Notes: generated by a model from the sequence alone, not told the origin. 46,059 nucleotides of DNA from Anaerolineae bacterium (GCA_028285185.1 JANQQD010000171.1:1-46059); one strand, 5' to 3'. Numbered from the stretch's first letter, positions 35,884 to 44,687 are shown. Made by a program: numbers and translations.

Positions 35884-36845
35884 AGGATCCGCTGAGGCGC
35901 GACGCCCTGCAGTTCCTGGTCTTGCCACGCCTGACCTACGCGCTGCGCATGGCCCTGGCGCTGACGGCGATCCTCGTCGGTTTCGCGTTGCAGCTCGTCG
36001 TCCCCTGGCCCGGGACATGGGTGATGCTGATCGTCACCCTGCCGATTCTCTTCTTCGGCACGGTTCTGCTCTGCCTGCGGGCCTACGACACAAAGGCCAG
36101 GATCGGCGAACTCAGGAACCGCGAGTGGGAGAAGACGACGCGTGACCGCTTCAACGCCGTCGTCGACTTCGAGCGCAAGGTCCGCCATTGGGACGACACG
36201 GCCATCGACATTACGTGCAAGCCGGGCGCCCTGGTGCTGGGCCTGGTGATCATCGGCGTTCTCGTGCTGGCCCTGTTCGCTGGCGAAGGATGGGTGACGG
36301 CCGTGGTGCTGAACGGGGCCGTGCTGATCCTGCCGCACTGGTTCACCGGCACGCGCCTCGGCTGGCGTCCACTGACCTTGGTGCAGCAGGTCAATGCGCT
36401 GAACGAAGCGTTGGGCGTCATCGACCGGCAGGCCGAGCCGCCCTGCCAGATCCAGCCGATGTTCGAGATGGCCGGCAACGAGGGCGCGCGCGCACCCGAT
36501 GCGGCGCGCGTCTTCATCCGCTTTCCCGACGGTCCGGAGGATTTCCTGGGTCTTCAGCTGCAGGTCGCCATCAACACCGTCAAGGGTGCCCATTTCCCCT
36601 ATCTTTATGCCGTCGTGATCGCCCGCCACAGCTTCGGTTTGGATTTCCCGTCGGTGGTCTCCTACGACAGGGAACTGACGCTGGAGACCAAGCGCGAAGA
36701 CGATGTGGACGTGCTGGTGATCCGCCAGGCGACCACCAAGACCTCGGGCTATCACACCAAGCCCAAGACCATCGCCATGCTCACATCGGCGGCTTGGGCG
36801 ACCGTGCAAGCGCTACTGGAGGATCGCGCCGGCGCTCACCAATAG
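35865..36845 (+). CDS. Membrane protein of unknown function in the radical SAM operon
   Basis: A 326-residue protein with two pairs of membrane helices (YALRMALALTAILVGFALQL, WVMLIVTLPILFFGTVLLCL; then LVLGLVIIGVLVLALFAGEG, VTAVVLNGAVLILPHW), and a cytoplasmic C-terminal domain of about 150 residues (RVFIRFPDGPEDFLGLQLQV, YLYAVVIARHSFGLDFPSVV). I do not recognise the soluble domain. The ATG at 35865 has GGAGGAG upstream and overlaps the end of the radical SAM gene by 19 bases. Co-translation with the enzyme and the Cys-repeat protein suggests a membrane complex; export or sensing of the modified tail is an inference. Confidence 0.8.
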   Translation: MAQATLKDPLRRDALQFLVLPRLTYALRMALALTAILVGFALQLVVPWPGTWVMLIVTLPILFFGTVLLCLRAYDTKARIGELRNREWEKTTRDRFNAVVDFERKVRHWDDTAIDITCKPGALVLGLVIIGVLVLALFAGEGWVTAVVLNGAVLILPHWFTGTRLGWRPLTLVQQVNALNEALGVIDRQAEPPCQIQPMFEMAGNEGARAPDAARVFIRFPDGPEDFLGLQLQVAINTVKGAHFPYLYAVVIARHSFGLDFPSVVSYDRELTLETKREDDVDVLVIRQATTKTSGYHTKPKTIAMLTSAAWATVQALLEDRAGAHQ

Positions 36846-36970
36846 CGCGTGACCGCGCCCAGCTGGGTTTGGTTGCTATATCTGCTGAGCCCTGCTGCCA
36901 CTTCCAGCGGCTTCGTCGATGGCTCGATCTGGCTTATCGGAAGCCCCCGATGAACGGTGCGGACGCCTCT

Positions 36971-37002
36971 GCCGATGGGGAGAGCCGGCTCTCCCCATCG
37001 GC
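36971..37002. terminator. Perfect 32-bp palindrome between convergent transcripts
   Basis: GCCGATGGGGAGAGCC (36971-36986) is followed without a spacer by its exact reverse complement (36987-37002). As RNA either strand would fold into a stem of about 14 pairs with a minimal loop. It lies 126 bases after the rightward operon's last stop and 15 bases past the stop of the leftward gene at 37017, so a shared terminator is the simplest role. No T tract follows on the + strand. Confidence 0.7.
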
Positions 37003-37016
37003 GCGATCGGTTCGGC

Positions 37017-37961
37017 TCACTCGGGCAGGGCAACGCCGCTGAGATCGATTTCGGCGACTTGCGTTCCGCCGAAATAGAGCGCCATGGCCTCAACGCCGAC
37101 CGGCACCGCCCAGATCATGTCCTCGGTCTGTGTTTGGCCGACATCGACGCTGTTCAAGTGGCCTGCAAATATACGGGTTTGGAACCGCTCGCCGATCAGC
37201 GAAGCATGGATGCCATCGGGCATGACCAAGTGGAAATTGTGAGTTCGCCAATGGAAACGGTTCCCTCCACTCGTGTCGTTGCTCTCCAGGCCGGTAATGT
37301 CGACGGTGAGTTCGAGAAAAGCAAAGCCGTCCGGAGCCGAAAGCGAGCCAGGGATTTCAAGGCCACCCATAGTGTGTTGTGTCGACAATGACGTGTGAAA
37401 CCGTGGATTTGTCACCGCCATTTCGGCGTACGAGGCCGCGGTCGCCGGCTCGGTCAACGGCGGCACCGTGATCTCGCCGGAGAACGTCTCTCCGATCACG
37501 AGTGTTACCTCCGCTGCATCGGCCGGGATCAGAAAGACAGCATGATAATACAGATCGCTGTCGGACTCCGGCCAATCGCGAGGCCGCGTCTGGCCGGCGG
37601 ACGGCGGAACGTGCTTGAACATCCCGTAGTTCTCGTAGGCGCCGATCGCGCCCAGTTCGGTTCCGTCCTCCAGAATGACGTTGATGTCTCGTGCCCGAAC
37701 GTTGACGCGCGTCAAATCCTCGCTCCAGGGGACATCGAATACCGCCCTGACATCGAGAAAAACCATCCCCTCTTGCGACAGCACCTCCGGAATGCAGCAG
37801 GGGCGCGGCCCGAGTACCCACTCCTGCCAACTGACCAGGGATGAATGGGCGTGCGCTTCCAGGCTCAGCGGTGTGATCTCTTGCGCGTGTACCGTTGCGG
37901 GAACCGACAATCCGGCTGCGGCCGCCAACGTGCCGAATATGGTTCTCACCTTTGAAATCAT
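37017..37961 (-). CDS. Secreted protein of unknown function
   Basis: A 314-residue protein with a signal peptide (FGTLAAAAGLSVPATVHA). A Cys pair (RPCCIPEVLSQEGMVFLD) lies early in the mature part. The rest is beta-rich with many Thr/Val alternations (AAEVTLVIGETFSGEITVPP, FAFLELTVDITGLE) and His/Trp-rich stretches (NRFHWRTHNFHLV). The ATG at 37961 follows AGGAGGG; a start 19 codons earlier is rejected because it would bury the signal peptide. I do not recognise the family. Confidence 0.75.
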   Translation of the reverse strand: MISKVRTIFGTLAAAAGLSVPATVHAQEITPLSLEAHAHSSLVSWQEWVLGPRPCCIPEVLSQEGMVFLDVRAVFDVPWSEDLTRVNVRARDINVILEDGTELGAIGAYENYGMFKHVPPSAGQTRPRDWPESDSDLYYHAVFLIPADAAEVTLVIGETFSGEITVPPLTEPATAASYAEMAVTNPRFHTSLSTQHTMGGLEIPGSLSAPDGFAFLELTVDITGLESNDTSGGNRFHWRTHNFHLVMPDGIHASLIGERFQTRIFAGHLNSVDVGQTQTEDMIWAVPVGVEAMALYFGGTQVAEIDLSGVALPE

Positions 37962-38239
37962 GACGTTCACCCTCCTGTCGGTTTTTGCAAAGGCTGCTCG
38001 AACGGCAACCCGGGACAAGAGCGAGGCTCGCTCAACGGCTCTTGGCGCGCAACCGGTATGGCGTTGCCGAACGCCGGTTGAAGTGGGGACGAGATGCCTC
38101 GATCCGTCACGAATTCACCGAGATGATCGCGCTCCCTTTATGTTGCAATTGCCACCCGATTGGGCCCATTTTTGGGCGTGCTATTTCAATCAGCGTGCAC
38201 ACCGTACGCCGACACTTCCGACGACTGAGAACAGGGCCG

Positions 38240-38818
38240 ATGCGCACCGGATTGCTCATGATTCTGTGTCTTTTTGTCGTGGTTCGCCCGGCCGCGGCCC
38301 AGTATCAGCCTGACTATCAAGTGCAGCAGTACTCGTTGCAGAACTGGGAACTCTTCACCATGGAACTGGCCCCTGACGAGTTCTCGTACTGCGGTGCGCG
38401 CGCCCATCATGGGGAAGAGACGGCGCTGCTCGTCAGCATCGGGTGTACGGGGCTGCAGGTGAGCGTCGAGGCGTTCGGGCAGAGTCTGGCGCCCGGCCAG
38501 GCGTTTCCCGTGATCGTGCATATCGATATGGAAACTGTGTTCGCTCCGATCCAGGCCACTGTGTACGGGCCGCCCGGCGACAACATCCTTCTGATTCAAT
38601 TCGGCTGGGACAGCGAGGCGTTCGAGGCGCTGCGGCGCGGCAATACACTGACCGTGCTGGCGCGGGACTTCGGCTATGACTTCTTCCTGACGGGGTCAAG
38701 CCGCGCACTGGCCCAGGTGGATCAATGCGCTGTCAGCCACATGCAACGCGGCCTGTCGGCCGATCGGCCGGCACTGTGGCAAAGGTCGCCAGCGTTCCAC
38801 GCCGTGTGTCCGCTGTGA
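38240..38818 (+). CDS. Small secreted protein of unknown function
   Basis: A 192-residue protein with a signal peptide (TGLLMILCLFVVVRPAAA, cleavage before QYQPD). The mature part is beta-rich and has five Cys (YCGARAH, IGCTGLQ, DQCAV, VCPL among them), allowing two disulfides. The open frame extends to 37985 but the ATG at 38240 gives a clean export signal and has AACAGG upstream. It is divergent from the secreted protein at 37017-37961, perhaps sharing its promoter region. Family not recognised. Confidence 0.68.
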   Translation: MRTGLLMILCLFVVVRPAAAQYQPDYQVQQYSLQNWELFTMELAPDEFSYCGARAHHGEETALLVSIGCTGLQVSVEAFGQSLAPGQAFPVIVHIDMETVFAPIQATVYGPPGDNILLIQFGWDSEAFEALRRGNTLTVLARDFGYDFFLTGSSRALAQVDQCAVSHMQRGLSADRPALWQRSPAFHAVCPL

Positions 38819-38857
38819 CGCCGGTCGCAGCGCGGCCACCGACGTTGGCGTCCGTGC

Positions 38858-40165
38858 TCACCAATACTGCATGGCGTCCCGATAGAGGGCCGCGAGATCC
38901 GGTTCTGTCACCGGCCGCGGGCTGATCACCAGCAGGCGCTGCTGGGCCGCCGCGCCTTTGACCAGGGCCGGAACATCGGCCTCGCCGTAGCCGATGGCGG
39001 CAAGGCCGTTCGGCAGGCCCGTGGCGCGCATCATCTCCGCCAGCCGCGACGCCAGCACCGTGCCGGCATCGTTCGGCCCGGCGCCCGAGACATCCGCGCC
39101 CAGCCATCCGGCCGCTTGCAGGTGCCGTTCGGGATCGGTCTCGCCGGTGAAACGGAACGCCGCCGGGGCGTTCAGCACCACCGAGATGCCGTGTGGCACC
39201 ATCGGCGCCTCGCGCTCATAGCCCGGCGCCGTGTAGCTGTGGTTCAACCCAGCGACCGAGTACGACATGGCATGCGGGATGTGTACGCCGGCATTGCCGA
39301 AGGCAAGACCGGCCAGCGTTGCCGCGAACATCAGCGCATCGCGCGCCTCATGGTCTTCGGCATCCGCGACGGCCCGCAAGAGATAGCGCCCGCCGAGCCG
39401 GATCGCCTGAGCGGCCCCGATATCGCTCCAAGGGTTGGCGCCCTGGTACGGTGGCCGGGCCGCCGGATCGGGCGCCTTGTCGCGGTCAGTAAAGGGCTTG
39501 GCCGTGTAGCTTTCGATCGCATGCGTCAGCACGTCGAACCCTGCCGATGCCAGAATGCCCGCCGGCAGGCTATAGGTCGTGGCCGGGTCGACCACGGCGA
39601 GTGTCGGCTTCAGATGGGGCGAGGAGATGCCCGTCTTCACCTCCCGCTCGACGAAGTCGAAGATCGTAACCCCGGTGTTCTCGCTGCCGGTCCCTGCTGT
39701 CGTCGGGCAGGCGATGTGGGGCTTCACCGGCCCGGGCACCGGCCGGCCTTCGCCGATGGGCTTGTTCACGTAGGCCAGCAGGTCGGCCGGATAGGTCGCA
39801 AACAGATTGGCGGCTTTGGCTGTATCCATAACCGAACCGCCGCCCACGGAAACGAACCCGTCGACACCGGCCTCGCCGGCGAATGCCGCTGCGTCCCGAA
39901 ACGAGGCATCCGTCGGTTCGACCTTGACGCGGTCGTACAGCGCCACGTCGATGCCGGCATCGGCCAAAGCCCGATGCGCGGCATCGAAAGGCCCGGTCTC
40001 GCGGACATGGCGGTCGGTGAACAGAGCGACGCGGCCCAGCCCCAGCTTGCGGGCGTCGGCTCCAAGCTCCGCAAGGGCGCCGGGTCCGAACTTCAACGAC
40101 GAAGGAGAGACGGTGAATGCCGTCTCTCCGCCCGGTCGGGGCACATAGGCTGTGCGCGCTGCCAT
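38858..40165 (-). CDS. Iron-containing alcohol dehydrogenase (hydroxyacid-oxoacid transhydrogenase-like)
   Basis: A 435-residue group III alcohol dehydrogenase. The NAD-binding GGGSVMDTAKAAN, IACPTTAGTGSENT, and metal-site segments (FDVLTHAIES, GVHIPHAMSYSV, GLNHSYTAPG and MVPHG) are all in place. The extra loop with TAKPFTDRDKAPDPAARPPY and the overall length match the ADHFE1/HOT branch, which moves hydride between 4-hydroxybutyrate and 2-oxoglutarate. The ATG at 40165 has GAGGGGGAG upstream. The HpaB/AbfD-like gene 15 kb away could invite a 4-hydroxybutyrate story, but that gene lacks the dehydratase cluster ligands, so I do not connect them. Confidence 0.9.
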   Translation of the reverse strand: MAARTAYVPRPGGETAFTVSPSSLKFGPGALAELGADARKLGLGRVALFTDRHVRETGPFDAAHRALADAGIDVALYDRVKVEPTDASFRDAAAFAGEAGVDGFVSVGGGSVMDTAKAANLFATYPADLLAYVNKPIGEGRPVPGPVKPHIACPTTAGTGSENTGVTIFDFVEREVKTGISSPHLKPTLAVVDPATTYSLPAGILASAGFDVLTHAIESYTAKPFTDRDKAPDPAARPPYQGANPWSDIGAAQAIRLGGRYLLRAVADAEDHEARDALMFAATLAGLAFGNAGVHIPHAMSYSVAGLNHSYTAPGYEREAPMVPHGISVVLNAPAAFRFTGETDPERHLQAAGWLGADVSGAGPNDAGTVLASRLAEMMRATGLPNGLAAIGYGEADVPALVKGAAAQQRLLVISPRPVTEPDLAALYRDAMQYW

Positions 40166-40222
40166 GGTACGAACTCCCCCTCACATGCTTTCTTGATCGT
40201 CGGCGCCCGGCGGTGTCGTGCC

Positions 40223-40717
40223 TTACTGTGTGATCGTCGTGACGATCGTGTGCCACCGCGCGCCGGCAATGCGCATTTCCACGTCACACTGCCCGATTTG
40301 CTGGCGCCGCGTCATCTGCATCGTCGCCCCGGCATTGCCGCCCAGGTTTTCTTCCGGCACTTCCGACGGCTGGCCATAGGTCGCGTCCACCAGAGTCCGG
40401 CCGATGCCGCTCTCGACGCTGCCGCATAGGTTGGAAAGCAGCACCTCCAGCAGGTCCGGGTAGGCCCAGGTTTCGTCATCGATGCCGTTGTAGTTGATGG
40501 AAAACACCGCGGCGCCAGCGTCGCCCGTCAGTTGCGGTGCCCGGAAGGTGTCGAACTGCCAACCGCCTCTGGGATGGTCGTCATCGGGTGCCATTGCCTG
40601 AACAAGGCCCGGGGGAAACCAGGACGGGACTCCGGAAAGGCTGGCGTCTTGCGCAGCGGCGATGCTGGAGAGGCCGGCCGCGGCCACCGTCATCACCATA
40701 AACGTGCGGTACTGCAT
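40223..40717 (-). CDS. Secreted protein of unknown function
   Basis: A 164-residue protein with a short signal peptide (FMVMTVAAAGLSSIAAAQ). Two Cys are visible (SNLCGSVESG, IGQCDVEMRI), likely forming one disulfide. The mature part is soluble with a SWFPPGL start and an WQFDTFRAPQLTGD strand pair. The ATG at 40717 has AGAGGGG upstream; the frame is open to 40882 without export signal. It lies upstream of the dehydrogenase with a 57-base gap and may be cotranscribed. No family recognised. Confidence 0.65.
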   Translation of the reverse strand: MQYRTFMVMTVAAAGLSSIAAAQDASLSGVPSWFPPGLVQAMAPDDDHPRGGWQFDTFRAPQLTGDAGAAVFSINYNGIDDETWAYPDLLEVLLSNLCGSVESGIGRTLVDATYGQPSEVPEENLGGNAGATMQMTRRQQIGQCDVEMRIAGARWHTIVTTITQ

Positions 40718-40947
40718 GGTGTTCAAAGGTCCCCTCTGATGTCTCCGATGATCGACACCGGCAAGATGCCTGTGCGTCGGATGCCACCATGATGCGGCTT
40801 CGCGGCGAAAATTCGATCGTCGGCAGTCACGCGAGCGATCGACCACCGCACTCGCGTTTCTGCTATACGGTCCACCGCACACGAATGATGGGATGGCGGC
40901 GTCGGACGCGCCGGATCCGATGAGACCCCGCGAGACCGGAGAGAGGC

Positions 40948-41730
40948 ATGAGCTACGAAGACATCCTGTACGACGAGACGGCCGGGGTCGCCACGATCAC
41001 CATCAACCGTCCGGACAAGATGAATGCCTTTCGCGGCCAGACCTGCGAGGAGCTGATCGATGCCTTCGCCCGCTCCGGCTGGAACAAGGATATCGGCGTG
41101 ATCGTCTTCACCGGCGCCGGCAGCCGCGCGTTCTGCACCGGCGGCGACCAGTCGGCGCATGAGGGGCACTATGACGGCCGCGGCATCATCGGCCTGCCGC
41201 TGGAAGAGATGCAGAGCATCATCCGCGATGTGCCCAAGCCGGTGATCGCCCGGGTCCAAGGCTATGCCATCGGGGGCGGGCACGTGCTGGCACTGTTGTG
41301 CGACCTGACGATCGCCTCGGAGAACGCCGTGTTCGGCCAGGTTGGCCCCAAGGTCGGTTCCGTCGACCCCGGATTCGGCACGGCCTATATGGCCCGCTGC
41401 ATCGGCGAGAAGAAGGCGCGCGAAGTCTGGTATCTCTGCCGCCGCTACAAGGCGCACCAGGCGCTGGAAATGGGCTTGTGCAACGTCGTCGTGCCCGATG
41501 ACCGCCTGGATGAAGAGGTGGCCGCGTGGTGCACCGAGATCCTGGAGAAAAGCCCGACGGCGCTGGCCATCGCCAAGCGGTCGTTCAATGCCGATACGGC
41601 CTCGATCGCCGGCATTTCGGCGATGGGGCTGCACCATGTCAGCCAGTATTACCATACCGAAGAGAGCAAAGAGGGCGTGCGCGCCTTCATCGAGAAGCGC
41701 AAACCCGAGTTCCGCAAGTACTATCGTTGA
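40948..41730 (+). CDS. badI: 2-ketocyclohexanecarboxyl-CoA hydrolase (BadI-like crotonase)
   Basis: A 260-residue crotonase-superfamily enzyme. INRPDKMNAFRGQTCEELID, FCTGGDQSAHEGHYDGRG, PVIARVQGYAIGGGHVLAL and VGPKVGSVDPGFGTAYMAR closely follow BadI of Rhodopseudomonas palustris and its relative MenB; the C-terminal EGVRAFIEKRKPEFRKYYR is also BadI-like. BadI opens the ring of 2-ketocyclohexanecarboxyl-CoA to pimelyl-CoA. Without men genes nearby BadI is the better call. The ATG has GGAGAG upstream. No other bad or ali genes are in the window, so the rest of any cyclohexanecarboxylate pathway would be elsewhere. Confidence 0.87.
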   Translation: MSYEDILYDETAGVATITINRPDKMNAFRGQTCEELIDAFARSGWNKDIGVIVFTGAGSRAFCTGGDQSAHEGHYDGRGIIGLPLEEMQSIIRDVPKPVIARVQGYAIGGGHVLALLCDLTIASENAVFGQVGPKVGSVDPGFGTAYMARCIGEKKAREVWYLCRRYKAHQALEMGLCNVVVPDDRLDEEVAAWCTEILEKSPTALAIAKRSFNADTASIAGISAMGLHHVSQYYHTEESKEGVRAFIEKRKPEFRKYYR

Positions 41731-41762
41731 CGGCCTGCCAAGGCACTGAAGAGGCACCCCGT

Positions 41763-42440
41763 ATGATTACGGCCTTGATCCGGGCGTTCGCGCAGCTCGG
41801 CGACCCGGCGATTCGCAAGGTCATCTGGATCAGCGTCGGCGGCGCCTTGGCTGTCCTGGTGCTGCTCGTCGCCGGTACCGGTATCGTGCTCGATCAGGTG
41901 ACCCTGGTCGACTGGGGTTGGCTGGACGGCACGATCGATGTGATCGCCACTCTCGGCACCGTCTTTCTGGCGATCATCCTGTTTCCAGCAATCGCCGTCA
42001 CCATCAGCACGCTGATGCTGGAGGAGGTGGCCGCGGCGGTGGAGCGGCGCCACTATCCGTCGCTGCCCGCAGCGCGGCCGATCGGCATCGTCGAAGGTCT
42101 GCTTTCGGGCCTCAGGTTCTTCGGCGTCTGGATCGTCGTGAACGGTGTCGCGCTGGCGCTCACGCTGTTGCTGCCGTTCGTCAATATCGTCGTCTTCTAC
42201 TGCGTCAACGGGTACCTTCTGGGGCGCGAGTACTACGAGATCGTGGCGTTCCGCAGGCTCCCGCCGCGGGAGGCCCGCAGCCTGCGGCGCAGGAACCGAG
42301 GGTTCGTATTCGCCGCCGGAATCGTGATTGCCCTGATGATGACGATTCCCATCGTCAACCTCTTCGCGCCTGTTGTGGCGACGGCATTTGTCGTGCATAT
42401 ATATCAAAGGCTTGCTACAAAAAATTCAGAAGCGAGCTGA
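41763..42440 (+). CDS. EI24/CysZ-type membrane protein
   Basis: A 225-residue integral membrane protein with about six hydrophobic segments. LLSGLRFFGVWIVVNGVALA, LLPFVNIVVFYCVNGYLLGR EYYE-type and the RRNRGFVFAAGIVIALMMTI region match the EI24 domain that also defines CysZ (sulfate uptake). In Alphaproteobacteria these are usually annotated only as EI24 proteins. It begins 33 bases after the badI stop and may be in the same transcript, without evident functional connection. The end of the gene is AT-rich. Confidence 0.82.
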   Translation: MITALIRAFAQLGDPAIRKVIWISVGGALAVLVLLVAGTGIVLDQVTLVDWGWLDGTIDVIATLGTVFLAIILFPAIAVTISTLMLEEVAAAVERRHYPSLPAARPIGIVEGLLSGLRFFGVWIVVNGVALALTLLLPFVNIVVFYCVNGYLLGREYYEIVAFRRLPPREARSLRRRNRGFVFAAGIVIALMMTIPIVNLFAPVVATAFVVHIYQRLATKNSEAS

Positions 42441-42524
42441 AACCGTCTTTAACCGTTTTGCGTTTCTGACTAGACTCGCCCCGTCGGAGCTTTTTGCTTC
42501 GATTCACCATTGGGAGAAGTCCCC

Positions 42525-43265
42525 GTGTTTCGCCGACGCCCATCCCCTCAAAGTGACAAAGCGGCAGGCGACGGCCCCCAAGCCAGCCGCTATTCGACCG
42601 ACTCAACCGACGACTCCGTGCGTGTCGTCACCTCCGCCGCCGATGGAAGCCAGGGAGACGCCATGAGCACCCCCAAGACCCCCTCTTCGCCCTATCGCCA
42701 ACCCGATGCGCCCCGCCGCGTCGTGGACATGCCGGGCACCTCACCGCGCCGGCCAACCGGCAGTAACGCGTCAGCGCCGTCGGCGGACGCCCCCGCGGCT
42801 CCGGCGGCGGAACCGCGCGAGCGCAGCCGCGACACCACCCGCAAGCTGCAGGTCGGCCGCGAGATCACGCTGGCGGGCGAAATCAGCGCTTGTGATCATC
42901 TGGTAGTGGAAGGCCAGATCGAGGCCAAGCTGCGCGACTGCCATATCATCGAGATCGGTGAAAGCGGCGTGTTCAAGGGCAGTGCGGAGGTCGACACGGC
43001 GGATATCGGCGGCCGCTTCGAAGGCGACCTGATCGTGCGCAATCGTCTGAAGGTCTGCGGCACGGGCGTGGTCTCCGGGTCCGTCCGTTACGGCGAGCTT
43101 GAGGTCGAGGTCGGCGGCCGGGTCGTCGGCACAATGGACCCGCTGGAAAGCGTCGTTGCGCTGTCCGGCCCGTCATCGAGCTACGGGTCACGGGAGAGCG
43201 TCGTGCAGGAGCCGATCGGCGACAGCCCGCCGACACCGATCGCCGCCCAAGAGGGGGCGGAGTGA
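42525..43265 (+). CDS. Bactofilin (polymer-forming cytoskeletal protein)
   Basis: A 246-residue bactofilin. A disordered Pro/Ser/Ala-rich N-terminus (about 1-105) precedes the beta-helical core (REITLAGEISACDHLVVEGQ, IGESGVFKGSAEVDTADIGG, RVVGTMDPLESVVAL). Bactofilins form non-polar filaments tied to the membrane and cell-wall enzymes. The GTG at 42525 gives FRRRPSPQ after the initiator, like the MF-plus-basic start of bactofilins, and has GGGAGAAG upstream. An ATG at 42663 with AGGGAG is a shorter alternative of 200 residues. The stop overlaps the lipoprotein start by four bases (GTGA). Confidence 0.9.
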   Translation: MFRRRPSPQSDKAAGDGPQASRYSTDSTDDSVRVVTSAADGSQGDAMSTPKTPSSPYRQPDAPRRVVDMPGTSPRRPTGSNASAPSADAPAAPAAEPRERSRDTTRKLQVGREITLAGEISACDHLVVEGQIEAKLRDCHIIEIGESGVFKGSAEVDTADIGGRFEGDLIVRNRLKVCGTGVVSGSVRYGELEVEVGGRVVGTMDPLESVVALSGPSSSYGSRESVVQEPIGDSPPTPIAAQEGAE

Positions 43266-43651
43266 TCAGCAGGGTCAGCGCAATGCAAGGCGGCCGGCTT
43301 CGCCCGGCCGCGCTTGCCTTGTGCCTTGCCGTTACCGTGGCGGCCTGCCAGACGGCGCGCACCGGCGCCAGCGGCGGCGGCTCAAGCGGCGCTAGTGCCG
43401 ACCCGCAGGCGCTGATCGGCCTGTCGCCGAACGAAGTCACGGCAATGATGGGCCAGCCGGAGCTCAGGCGGCAGGAACCGCCGGCCGAGGTCTGGCAGTA
43501 CCGCACCAGTACCTGCGCATTCGATGTCTTCCTCTATGACGATCGGGTGACCCATTTCGAGGCGCGCCATCGCCGCCAAGGCACGGTCAGCGCGCCCGGC
43601 TGCCTGGGCCAGATCGTCGCCGCTCGTGGCGGCAGTCGGGCGACAAGCTAG
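43262..43651 (+). CDS. Small lipoprotein (BamE/SmpA-like fold)
   Basis: A protein of about 129 residues with a lipobox (AVTVAAC at residues 24-30) and a short Gly/Ser linker. The mature core LIGLSPNEVTAMMGQPELRR then WQYRTSTCAFDVFLYDDRVT is the helix-then-strand pattern of the SmpA/OmlA (BamE) group. A GTG at 43262 overlaps the bactofilin stop; ATG at 43283 would also keep the whole signal. Coupling with bactofilin suggests an envelope job linked to cell shape, but the sequence does not prove that. Confidence 0.82.
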   Translation: MISRVSAMQGGRLRPAALALCLAVTVAACQTARTGASGGGSSGASADPQALIGLSPNEVTAMMGQPELRRQEPPAEVWQYRTSTCAFDVFLYDDRVTHFEARHRRQGTVSAPGCLGQIVAARGGSRATS

Positions 43652-43669
43652 CGGCCGCAATATCGCATT

Positions 43670-43689
43670 GGCGGGCCTTTGAGCCCGCC
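43670..43689 (+). terminator. Terminator after the bactofilin-lipoprotein operon
   Basis: GGCGGGC (43670-43676) and GCCCGCC (43683-43689) are perfectly paired around CTTTGA, and CATTTTG follows three bases later. Stem, loop and short T run fit a rho-independent terminator 19 bases after the lipoprotein stop. Confidence 0.65.
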
Positions 43690-43780
43690 GCATTTTGTGG
43701 AATGGTGGCGGGAACACACGTGAACCCGTGCCGGGCGGTGCTGTTCCGTCCGGTCCCCGTCTCACCAAGCACGAACGACC

Positions 43781-44578
43781 GTGATCGCCACCCCCGCCCC
43801 ATCTTCCGATCAGCGAACGCCGGCCCTTGAGGTCAGAGACCTGCACAAGCGCTTCGGCTCGCTTGAGGTCCTGAAGGGCGTGTCCGTGGCGGCGCAGCAG
43901 GGATCCGTGATCTCGATGATCGGATCCTCCGGCTCCGGCAAGAGCACCGTGCTCAGATGCATCAACCTTCTGGAATACCCGGATGCCGGCGAGGTCTTCG
44001 TCAATGGCGAGCTGATCCGCATGCGTTCGTTGAGCGGCGGCATCGCTGTGCCCGCCGACCGGAAACAGGTCGACCGCATCCGTGCGACGCTTGGCATGGT
44101 GTTCCAGGGGTTCAATCTCTGGACCCACATGACCGTGCTGCAGAACATCATCGAAGCACCGGTGCATGTGAAGAAGGTGGCGAAGGCCGAAGCCGTCGAC
44201 CTGGCCGAACAGCTCTTGGACAAGGTCGGCATTGCCGACAAGCGGCACCACTATCCAAGCCAGCTTTCCGGCGGCCAGCAACAGCGCGCGGCCATCGCCC
44301 GGGCGCTGGCCATGCGCCCCCGCGTGATGCTGTTCGACGAGCCGACCTCCGCGCTCGATCCGGAACTGGTGGGCGAGGTGTTGCGCGTCATCCACCAGCT
44401 CGCCGACGAAGGCACCACGATGCTGCTGGTGACACATGAGATGCGGTTTGCGCGCGAGGTCTCCAGCGAGGTGGTCTTCCTGCATCAGGGCCGCATCGAA
44501 GAGCAGGGCCCGCCCGATCAGGTGTTCGACGCCCCCCGCTCGGAACGCTGTCGGCAGTTCCTGCAGGGCAATTTCTGA
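43781..44578 (+). CDS. Polar amino-acid ABC transporter ATPase
   Basis: A 265-residue ATP-binding protein with all motifs: Walker [11 protein letters not shown]-loop VFQGFNLW, signature [15 protein letters not shown], Walker [13 protein letters not shown] and switch [26 protein letters not shown] and the overall pattern are those of the HisP/GlnQ/OccP group for polar amino acids. The start is a GTG at 43781; no in-frame ATG precedes the domain. There is no permease or binding-protein gene on either side, so the ATPase is isolated and must pair with subunits encoded elsewhere. Confidence 0.92.
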   Translation: MIATPAPSSDQRTPALEVRDLHKRFGSLEVLKGVSVAAQQGSVISMIGSSGSGKSTVLRCINLLEYPDAGEVFVNGELIRMRSLSGGIAVPADRKQVDRIRATLGMVFQGFNLWTHMTVLQNIIEAPVHVKKVAKAEAVDLAEQLLDKVGIADKRHHYPSQLSGGQQQRAAIARALAMRPRVMLFDEPTSALDPELVGEVLRVIHQLADEGTTMLLVTHEMRFAREVSSEVVFLHQGRIEEQGPPDQVFDAPRSERCRQFLQGNF

Positions 44579-44687
44579 GACCCCCTCCGCGGCAGTTCGT
44601 CATAGCTCGACGCAGTCGCTTGCTTTCGGCAAAACCCGCAGAGTCCCTATGGTTGCGGATCGGCGATCTTGGGTGTAGGCAAGCCGC

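Noticed and set aside
40948-41730. MenB (dihydroxynaphthoyl-CoA synthase) as the name of the crotonase
   Set aside because: C-terminal and loop sequences match BadI better and there are no other men genes here.
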